Shown here: one piece after another, positions 63,601-64,000 of the stretch
Layout of the letters: each line of letters starts with the position of its first letter
Numbering within the stretch: the first letter of the stretch is position 1
Source of the DNA: Sinotaia quadrata
Taxonomy: Eukaryota; Mollusca; Gastropoda; Architaenioglossa; Viviparidae
Direction: 5' to 3'
Assembly: GCA_028829895.1 (NCBI GenBank)
Contig: CM054180.1
Location: forward strand, 103,592,635-103,656,634
DNA: 64,000 nt
Notes under the pieces: model-generated
The model's input: the letters and a program-made list of their open reading frames with translations, nothing else
Told to the model about the DNA's origin: nothing
Databases searched by the model: none
Position numbers and translations under genes: made by a program

Positions 63601-64000
63601 GACTGAACTAACTTTGTATGCATTAAAATCTTTAATTAGAAAATTTTCCCACTAAATGTAAAGTATGCTAAGCACATTATATCCAAGTCTATCCATTATA
63701 TATATGAGAAAAGTTTTGTGAATCAAATCACAATCTGCCAGCCCAGAGAGGAAGCTCATTCATGAAATCATTGTGATCTCCCTTGGCAATCCAACATAAA
63801 AATAACACTAACCCCATACATCTAGATGAAAGATTTTTTCTGAAAAGCCAGCTTGATTTTCTGCATGACAAGTGTACTTTCCAGCATCTGCAGGCATGAC
63901 CTTGGACAGCTGAAGCAGAGAATCATTGGAAAGAATGCTAACATGGCTGTCTTGGCTTGTCAGCAGCACTTCAGTGTTGTGCAACCACAGCAGGGTGGGG
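18413..64000 (-). CDS. HMCN1: Hemicentin (HMCN1/2-like), C-terminal 38 coding exons, 5' part beyond the window
   Basis: Large secreted extracellular-matrix protein of the fibulin family; hemicentins organise basement-membrane linkages and cell-cell or tissue-tissue attachments in animals. Reading the minus strand, 38 exons join with consistent phases into about 1,943 codons. Order: nine Ig domains, six TSP1 repeats, a G2F domain, seven cbEGF modules, a basic linker, two cbEGF modules and the fibulin-type C-terminal module. This order is specific to hemicentins. Nearly all domain boundaries are phase-1 introns, the symmetric arrangement expected for shuffled extracellular modules. The stop codon is at 18413-18415. 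The signal peptide, vWA domain and remaining Ig repeats must lie above 64000. All introns use GT-AG except one GC-AG. I cannot separate HMCN1 from HMCN2 orthology; invertebrates usually carry a single ancestral type. Coordinates of each exon are given below. Confidence 0.95.
18994..19147 (-). CDS. HMCN1: Hemicentin exon w37: fibulin-type C-terminal module, first exon
   Basis: Encodes [19 protein letters not shown], then [19 protein letters not shown], then TAYNQNDE; ends in phase 0. This is the start of the fibulin-type module. The intron upstream (19148-21905) holds two minisatellites. Confidence 0.93.
19290..19925. repeat. Minisatellite, 22-25-bp units, intron w36-w37
   Basis: About 26 units of GAATTGGATGACAT plus either AAATCAGA or AGCAAGTTGGA. 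Two unit types alternate irregularly. Minus-strand open frames of up to 142 codons here are a repeat artefact. Confidence 0.95.
20081..20262. repeat. 39-bp minisatellite, about 4.6 copies, intron w36-w37
   Basis: Units contain GTTTGACATTTTATTCCAAA and ATTACCAGATTTAGTTTAAT. 39 is a multiple of three, so frames stay open on both strands, but there is no coding support. Confidence 0.95.
21906..22032 (-). CDS. HMCN1: Hemicentin exon w36: cbEGF module 9
   Basis: Encodes [34 protein letters not shown] and VRDPTTK. Ends in phase 2 rather than phase 1, as the last EGF merges into the fibulin module. Confidence 0.94.
22279..22401 (-). CDS. HMCN1: Hemicentin exon w35: cbEGF module 8
   Basis: Encodes [33 protein letters not shown] and YSCQ; calcium-binding EGF with the beta-hydroxylation motif. 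Confidence 0.95.
22781..22990 (-). CDS. HMCN1: Hemicentin exon w34: basic linker between EGF modules 7 and 8
   Basis: A 210-nt phase 1-1 exon encoding a non-EGF linker. It starts [19 protein letters not shown], has a very basic stretch [13 protein letters not shown] and ends [19 protein letters not shown]. Vertebrate hemicentins, as I recall, carry a similar G-L-E-starting, Tyr/Arg-rich linker at this position. The dibasic run is a candidate proprotein-convertase site. Confidence 0.9.
23231..23362. repeat. Tandem duplication with (TTTA)n, intron w33-w34
   Basis: Two copies of AATATTTTCATTGAATGATC followed by TTTA-type units. Confidence 0.9.
23469..23591 (-). CDS. HMCN1: Hemicentin exon w33: cbEGF module 7
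   Basis: Encodes [33 protein letters not shown] and KSCA; calcium-binding EGF, 123 nt, phase 1-1. Confidence 0.94.
24715..24913. repeat. ~100-bp tandem repeat derived from the exon w32 donor region
   Basis: Units contain ACTGACCAACATACTATAAA; the copy boundary at 24812 reproduces the exon end/donor junction at 24914. C-runs are embedded. Confidence 0.8.
24914..25042 (-). CDS. HMCN1: Hemicentin exon w32: cbEGF module 6
   Basis: Encodes [34 protein letters not shown] and EQCV. Its donor and first bases of intron are repeated about 102 bp downstream (24812). Confidence 0.95.
25504..25635 (-). CDS. HMCN1: Hemicentin exon w31: cbEGF module 5
   Basis: Encodes [34 protein letters not shown] and GDCQ. 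The first calcium ligand position reads D-K-N-E-C. Wide spacing CVQLC, as in module 2. Confidence 0.94.
26317..26436 (-). CDS. HMCN1: Hemicentin exon w30: cbEGF module 4
   Basis: Encodes [31 protein letters not shown] and LICR; calcium-binding EGF, 120 nt, phase 1-1. This module or module 3 looks like an extra one relative to vertebrate hemicentin. Confidence 0.95.
26575..26955. repeat. ~46-bp minisatellite, intron w29-w30
   Basis: About eight units containing ACAATTTGTAAACAAACAAT and ACACTTGCACAGAAATAC. Confidence 0.93.
27140..27290. repeat. Tandem duplication, ~73-bp unit, intron w29-w30
   Basis: Two copies starting ACATTTTTAATGGTTATAAT. Confidence 0.92.
27996..28115 (-). CDS. HMCN1: Hemicentin exon w29: cbEGF module 3
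   Basis: Encodes [32 protein letters not shown] and GRCI; calcium-binding EGF, 120 nt, phase 1-1. Confidence 0.95.
28961..29092 (-). CDS. HMCN1: Hemicentin exon w28: cbEGF module 2
   Basis: Encodes [33 protein letters not shown] and QKCE. Three extra residues between cysteines 4 and 5 (CVVNC instead of CxC) match the second EGF of vertebrate hemicentin as I recall it. Confidence 0.95.
30190..30285. repeat. 36-bp tandem repeat abutting the exon w27 donor
   Basis: Units ACAGGATTACTTCATACTTC then CATCACATCATTTAAA; about 2.5 copies ending at the splice donor, which itself looks like a diverged unit (CATACCTTCACA). Confidence 0.8.
30286..30402 (-). CDS. HMCN1: Hemicentin exon w27: cbEGF module 1
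   Basis: Encodes [28 protein letters not shown] and RTCE. It has the D-x-D-E-C calcium motif and the beta-hydroxylation motif. 117 nt, phase 1-1. The donor neighbours a 36-bp tandem repeat that resembles it. Confidence 0.95.
31037..31099 (-). CDS. HMCN1: Hemicentin exon w26: short Cys-pair exon between G2F and EGF block
   Basis: A 63-nt phase 1-1 exon encoding [20 protein letters not shown]. Hemicentins carry a short C-P-x-G-F...F-C segment here, directly before the first D-x-D-E-C. Confidence 0.88.
31137..31400. repeat. ~32-bp minisatellite, intron w25-w26
   Basis: About eight units of GTAAACCAGTACAAACCCAT plus AACTCATGCAT. Confidence 0.93.
32756..32959 (-). CDS. HMCN1: Hemicentin exon w25: G2F domain, last exon
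   Basis: A 204-nt exon: [20 protein letters not shown], then [20 protein letters not shown], ending SLDATISP. Closes the G2F barrel before the EGF block. Confidence 0.95.
33264..33419 (-). CDS. HMCN1: Hemicentin exon w24: G2F domain, third exon
   Basis: Encodes [20 protein letters not shown], then [14 protein letters not shown], and ends [14 protein letters not shown] matches the core of hemicentin G2F domains. Confidence 0.95.
33573..33703. repeat. Intronic inverted repeat (hairpin), arms ~56-59 bp
   Basis: Arms 33573-33631 and 33648-33703 (CCAGAAAAGTCTGTCT against AGACAGACTTTTCTGG) are about 90% complementary, with a 16-nt loop. It lies inside the 333-nt intron w23-w24. Confidence 0.93.
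33753..33890 (-). CDS. HMCN1: Hemicentin exon w23: G2F domain, second exon
   Basis: Encodes [19 protein letters not shown] and ends [13 protein letters not shown]. Of two possible donors 17 nt apart, only the upstream one (plus AC at 33751) keeps the frame into GEILKMSH. Confidence 0.93.
34152..34268. repeat. 60-bp tandem duplication, intron w22-w23
   Basis: Two copies starting TTTGAAGGCTGTGTGAGAGC, nearly identical. Confidence 0.93.
35696..35839 (-). CDS. HMCN1: Hemicentin exon w22: start of the G2F (nidogen) domain
   Basis: Encodes [20 protein letters not shown] and ends [16 protein letters not shown] start after the sixth TSP1 repeat marks the G2F beta-barrel of hemicentins and nidogens. 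Confidence 0.92.
36373..36442 (-). pseudogene. Diverged partial copy of TSP1 exon w21
   Basis: About 65 nt matching the 3' part of exon w21 at roughly 85%, including GTTGTGTCTCCCAGA and AAGGACGTCC, 96 bp downstream of the parent. The donor GT is lost or weakened, so the copy should not splice. Confidence 0.85.
36474..36638 (-). CDS. HMCN1: Hemicentin exon w21: TSP1 repeat 6
   Basis: A 165-nt phase 1-1 exon, two codons shorter than the other TSP1 exons. It has [32 protein letters not shown] and the end CNSDLCS. A diverged copy of its last ~65 nt lies just downstream at 36373-36442. Confidence 0.94.
36689..36945. repeat. ~28-bp minisatellite, intron w20-w21
   Basis: Irregular units of CAGCACAAATACAAGGCAAA/AGATC. 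The minus-strand open frame rich in Ile/Cys/Phe is an artefact. Confidence 0.93.
38015..38755. repeat. Dispersed repeat copy 1 (unclassified)
   Basis: Diverged homology with 45060-45770: shared blocks near TCAGTCAGTTAACT, CATAAGCTAATG-like, AACTACTCATCCA, GAGTTGTTTACT and GTCAGGTCAC. No coding motif or clear termini. Boundaries approximate. Confidence 0.7.
39514..39684 (-). CDS. HMCN1: Hemicentin exon w20: TSP1 repeat 5
   Basis: A 171-nt phase 1-1 exon with [32 protein letters not shown] and the end FCNVPFCP. Confidence 0.95.
40320..40720. repeat. ~37-bp minisatellite with an internal palindrome, intron w19-w20
   Basis: Units of ATGGCTACAAGGACTAATGA plus TTAAGAGGACACA. Contains a perfect inverted repeat at 40491-40560. 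Confidence 0.92.
40491..40560. repeat. Perfect 31-bp inverted repeat, 8-nt loop
   Basis: Left arm 40491-40521 starts GAAGAGGACACATTTATATG; right arm 40530-40560 is its exact reverse complement; loop TAATGATT. Confidence 0.98.
40712..40853. repeat. Intronic segment duplicated at 42929-43078
   Basis: About 145 bp at roughly 90% identity, sharing GGAATTATTAATTTTGTA and TGTATTTCTAATATAA. Lies downstream of TSP1 exon w19; its partner lies downstream of TSP1 exon w17. Confidence 0.92.
40880..41408. repeat. 42-bp minisatellite, about 13 copies, intron w19-w20
   Basis: Units CTGAAATATCTGACTGAAAA plus GTTGTAAGAGTTACTTTACTG, highly homogeneous. Confidence 0.97.
41621..41791 (-). CDS. HMCN1: Hemicentin exon w19: TSP1 repeat 4
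   Basis: A 171-nt phase 1-1 exon with [32 protein letters not shown] and the end YCNSEPCP. The donor lies about 210 bp from a 42-bp minisatellite array. Confidence 0.95.
42200..42370 (-). CDS. HMCN1: Hemicentin exon w18: TSP1 repeat 3
   Basis: A 171-nt phase 1-1 exon with [31 protein letters not shown] and the end ACQNQQCA; carries the C-mannosylation and O-fucosylation motifs. Confidence 0.95.
42929..43078. repeat. Intronic segment duplicated at 40712-40853
   Basis: Partner of the segment described above; begins 68 nt past the donor of TSP1 exon w17. Confidence 0.92.
43146..43316 (-). CDS. HMCN1: Hemicentin exon w17: TSP1 repeat 2
   Basis: A 171-nt exon. [17 protein letters not shown] followed by [14 protein letters not shown]; ends LCNLIQCP. 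Phase 1-1. The intron just downstream (42929-43078) is homologous to one downstream of TSP1 repeat 4. Confidence 0.95.
43881..44051 (-). CDS. HMCN1: Hemicentin exon w16: TSP1 repeat 1
   Basis: A 171-nt phase 1-1 exon. [17 protein letters not shown] has the WxxW C-mannosylation motif and the CxxSCxxG O-fucosylation motif; six cysteines in total, ending LKPCP. Confidence 0.95.
45060..45770. repeat. Dispersed repeat copy 2 (unclassified)
   Basis: Partner of 38015-38755, in intron w15-w16. Order of homologous blocks is the same in both. No protein signal seen. Confidence 0.7.
45935..46222. repeat. ~68-bp minisatellite, about 4 copies, intron w15-w16
   Basis: Near-identical units with GAAACAATTTAAGATAATTT and GAAGAGCCAAATAAGTTAAC. 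Confidence 0.95.
46438..46535 (-). CDS. HMCN1: Hemicentin exon w15: Ig domain 9, last part (last Ig before the TSP1 block)
   Basis: Encodes [20 protein letters not shown] with the second Ig cysteine, ending TMLNVV. Donor taken at plus AC 46436-46437, which gives phase 1 and joins the first TSP1 exon. A GT five bases earlier would break the phase. Confidence 0.91.
46936..47107 (-). CDS. HMCN1: Hemicentin exon w14: Ig domain 9, first part
   Basis: Encodes [17 protein letters not shown], first cysteine in [13 protein letters not shown], tryptophans in MYWWKER, ending NNSLR in phase 2. Joins 46438-46535 by a split Arg codon. Confidence 0.93.
47695..48173 (+). pseudogene. Ty3/Gypsy-type retrotransposon gag relic, antisense in a hemicentin intron
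   Basis: Plus-strand fragments in different frames resemble the capsid part of metazoan Ty3/Gypsy gag: [17 protein letters not shown] (about 47774), then [18 protein letters not shown], then an open stretch from about 47925 to the stop at 48168 with [32 protein letters not shown] and [10 protein letters not shown]. The last matches the Y-x-x-A-L-R-x-L-A-x-x-C-x-F...I-R-D-x-I-V-x-G signature. Frameshifts and stops show that it is dead. No pol region or LTRs were recognised next to it. Confidence 0.82.
48848..49043. repeat. 32-bp tandem repeat of the exon w13 splice donor
   Basis: AGTTCA recurs at 48851, 48884, 48916, 48948, 48980, 49012 and 49044. The last is the exon end itself, so six further copies of exon end plus GTATGTATCATACTGTC (minus strand) lie in tandem downstream of the true donor. 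Confidence 0.93.
49044..49125 (-). CDS. HMCN1: Hemicentin exon w13: Ig domain 8, last part
   Basis: An 82-nt exon encoding [16 protein letters not shown] (second Ig cysteine) and ending SIITVN. Phase-1 donor. The donor region is repeated in six further tandem 32-bp copies directly downstream in the intron (48848-49043). Confidence 0.93.
49126..51249 (-). other. GC-AG intron of hemicentin
   Basis: The intron starts GCAAGT and ends TAG on the minus strand. It is the only non-GT donor among the 37 introns traced. The GCAAGT context fits the known strong-consensus GC donor class. Confidence 0.8.
49591..49680. repeat. ~43-bp tandem duplication inside the GC-AG intron
   Basis: Two copies of CTCGGAAACAGAGA plus AAAAGATGACAAGAATG. 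Confidence 0.88.
51250..51437 (-). CDS. HMCN1: Hemicentin exon w12: Ig domain 8, first part, with a GC splice donor
   Basis: Begins [12 protein letters not shown]; first cysteine in [13 protein letters not shown], tryptophan in ILWTKNG; ends SLVIYDLL in phase 0. The exon end is followed by GCAAGT, not GT. Only this GC donor keeps the frame into PSDAGEYKC of exon 49044-49125. The nearby GT three bases further in would shift the frame. Confidence 0.9.
51957..52094 (-). CDS. HMCN1: Hemicentin exon w11: Ig domain 7, second half
   Basis: Encodes [20 protein letters not shown] then [13 protein letters not shown] with the second cysteine, ending RVVIK. Acceptor (plus CT 52095-52096) and phase 1 agree with the exon before. 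Confidence 0.92.
52345..52476 (-). CDS. HMCN1: Hemicentin exon w10: Ig domain 7, first half
   Basis: Begins [11 protein letters not shown]; first cysteine in [13 protein letters not shown], tryptophan in IQWRLND; ends DKPIA in phase 1. Confidence 0.92.
52766..52847 (-). CDS. HMCN1: Hemicentin exon w9: Ig domain 6, last part
   Basis: An 82-nt exon encoding [16 protein letters not shown] (second Ig cysteine) and ending RLLRVQ. Phase-0 entry matches the preceding exon. The intron between them contains the 1.6-kb LTR insertion. Confidence 0.92.
53111..53208. repeat. 52-bp repeat, distal copies separated from exon w8 by the LTR
   Basis: Units CTGACCTGTACACCATCAAT plus AACAATCTAACCTGAGC and ATCATCAATAATAG. 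Copy 1 partial, copy 2 cut at its end by the insertion. Related copies continue at 54802. Confidence 0.92.
53214..54800 (+). mobile_element. Probable solo LTR of an LTR retrotransposon
   Basis: 1,587 bp begin TGTTACG and end GTGACA, with 5-bp direct repeats GGCTG on both sides (53209-53213 and 54801-54805). TG...CA ends and a 5-bp target duplication are typical of Ty3/Gypsy LTRs. The insert is visibly richer in CpG than its surroundings and splits a 52-bp tandem repeat cleanly. AATAAA at 54426 could be its poly(A) signal, which is why plus orientation is guessed. No internal protein domain is visible. A non-autonomous DNA element is less likely because the terminal inverted repeat is only about 6 bp. 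Confidence 0.72.
54802..54859. repeat. 52-bp repeat copy abutting the exon w8 donor
   Basis: Copy 54802-54853 is followed at 54854 by the next unit, which is the real donor and exon end. Copies reproduce GGTGTACAG|GTCAGC on the minus strand. Confidence 0.92.
54860..55050 (-). CDS. HMCN1: Hemicentin exon w8: Ig domain 6, first part
   Basis: Starts [11 protein letters not shown]; first cysteine in [13 protein letters not shown], tryptophan in ITWSYERR; ends SLVINGVQ in phase 0. The exon end and its donor (plus AC at 54858) lie inside a 52-bp tandem repeat that an LTR insertion has split. Confidence 0.93.
55520..56050. repeat. Degenerate ~25-bp minisatellite, intron w7-w8
   Basis: Irregular units of GTGAATTTATGAACTTTGTACTG-like sequence broken by point changes. 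Confidence 0.8.
56053..56170. repeat. ~48-bp tandem repeat, intron w7-w8
   Basis: About 2.4 copies of AGCAAATAATTTCAGTGAA plus AGTTAAAGGCATAAAA. Confidence 0.85.
56209..56291 (-). CDS. HMCN1: Hemicentin exon w7: Ig domain 5, last part
   Basis: An 83-nt exon encoding [16 protein letters not shown] with the second Ig cysteine, ending ELSLTVQ. Entry in phase 2 matches the upstream exon; phase-1 donor at plus 56207-56208. Confidence 0.93.
58269..58479 (-). CDS. HMCN1: Hemicentin exon w6: Ig domain 5, first part
   Basis: Begins [11 protein letters not shown]; first cysteine in [13 protein letters not shown], tryptophan in IRWMHNG. Ends in phase 2 after LAIPHV plus a split Arg codon and joins 56209-56291 across an intron of about 2 kb. 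No ORF of 60 codons covers it, so it is easy to miss. Confidence 0.92.
59340..59905. repeat. Degenerate minisatellite, intron w5-w6
   Basis: Irregular units of GGAGTCAGCAAAAGGTCTAT and TCTATGGGATGGAGCCAGC. Confidence 0.85.
59947..60075 (-). CDS. HMCN1: Hemicentin exon w5: Ig domain 4, second half
   Basis: Encodes [20 protein letters not shown] then [11 protein letters not shown] with the second Ig cysteine, ending VRLVVQ. Acceptor plus CT at 60076-60077; phase-1 donor at 59945-59946. Confidence 0.93.
60281..60416. repeat. 49-bp tandem repeat, 3 copies, intron w4-w5
   Basis: Near-identical units of AAGCTAATGGGTTAACTAGG plus AGAAAGGGAGGAGAAGAAAAT. Confidence 0.95.
60999..61142 (-). CDS. HMCN1: Hemicentin exon w4: Ig domain 4, first half
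   Basis: Starts [11 protein letters not shown]; first cysteine in [12 protein letters not shown], tryptophan in TFWLKN. Ends in phase 1 (GT donor seen as plus AC at 60997-60998) and joins exon 59947-60075 through a split Asn codon. Confidence 0.92.
61739..62011 (-). CDS. HMCN1: Hemicentin exon w3: complete Ig domain 3
   Basis: A 273-nt phase 1-1 exon. It starts VPPEINEGP and carries [16 protein letters not shown] (first Cys, Trp) and [16 protein letters not shown] (second Cys), ending ITLQVQ. One complete I-set Ig domain, a single-exon type like its upstream neighbour. Confidence 0.94.
62866..63068. repeat. ~29-bp tandem repeat of the exon w2 splice donor
   Basis: About eight units of AAATATTTACCCATTACAGC plus AAGACA; the final unit is the real donor (AC at 63067) and the exon end ATAACAGCAAGACG. 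Several units keep GG|GTAAATAT on the minus strand. Confidence 0.9.
63069..63353 (-). CDS. HMCN1: Hemicentin exon w2: complete Ig domain 2
   Basis: A single 285-nt phase 1-1 exon encodes a whole I-set Ig domain: first cysteine in VILSCPAQG, tryptophan in ITWYRKG, second cysteine in [13 protein letters not shown]. The donor (plus AC at 63067) is the last unit of a tandem array whose other units resemble this exon end plus its splice site (62866-63068). Confidence 0.93.
63813..64000 (-). CDS. HMCN1: Hemicentin exon w1: Ig domain 1, cut by the window edge
   Basis: The window edge cuts the Ig domain before its first cysteine. The visible part begins with the strand-C tryptophan ([10 protein letters not shown]), then [18 protein letters not shown] with the second cysteine in the classic D-x-G-x-Y-x-C motif, then CHAENQAG. 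Phase-1 donor at 63811-63812 (AC on the plus strand). Confidence 0.9.

Overview
This is a eukaryotic (animal) genomic window: AT-rich, intron-rich, full of microsatellites, minisatellites and transposon debris, with no prokaryotic signals. The main gene is a hemicentin, an extracellular-matrix protein found only in animals. Low GC, short exons, many tetranucleotide and minisatellite arrays and hAT/Ty3-type debris fit an invertebrate, perhaps a mollusc. That last step is inference; the species cannot be read from the window.

Main gene (minus strand, 64000 down to 18413). I could chain 38 consecutive coding exons with matching intron phases, giving about 1,943 codons of the C-terminal part of a hemicentin (HMCN1/HMCN2-like). 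In protein order they encode nine Ig domains (the first cut by the window edge), six thrombospondin type-1 repeats, one G2F/nidogen beta-barrel domain, seven calcium-binding EGF modules, a basic linker exon, two more EGF modules and the fibulin-type C-terminal module ending in a Tyr-Pro-Tyr stop. The vWA domain and most Ig repeats lie beyond position 64000. All introns are GT-AG except one GC-AG intron (49126-51249).

Second gene (plus strand, left edge). Exons at 1686-1753 and 2570-2624 and a last exon at 4839-4955, with AATAAA at 5011, form the 3' end of an unrecognised small, charged protein. A competing terminal exon lies at 3009-3038. The two genes converge on a long intergenic region (about 5.0-18.3 kb). 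That region holds simple repeats, minisatellites and a decayed hAT DNA transposon (17073-18216, with imperfect target duplication and a transposase relic).

Other mobile DNA inside hemicentin introns: a broken Ty3/Gypsy-type gag relic (47695-48173, plus strand) and a probable solo LTR (53214-54800, TG...CA ends, 5-bp target duplication).

The most unusual pattern is that several tandem repeats are built from exon 3' ends together with their 5' splice sites (exons ending at 63069, 54860, 49044, 30286, 24914, a diverged copy at 36474, and exon 2570-2624 of the other gene). Such arrays put extra donor-like sequences beside real ones. I have not seen this described as a class. Introns not listed separately hold nothing I recognise beyond AT-rich sequence.
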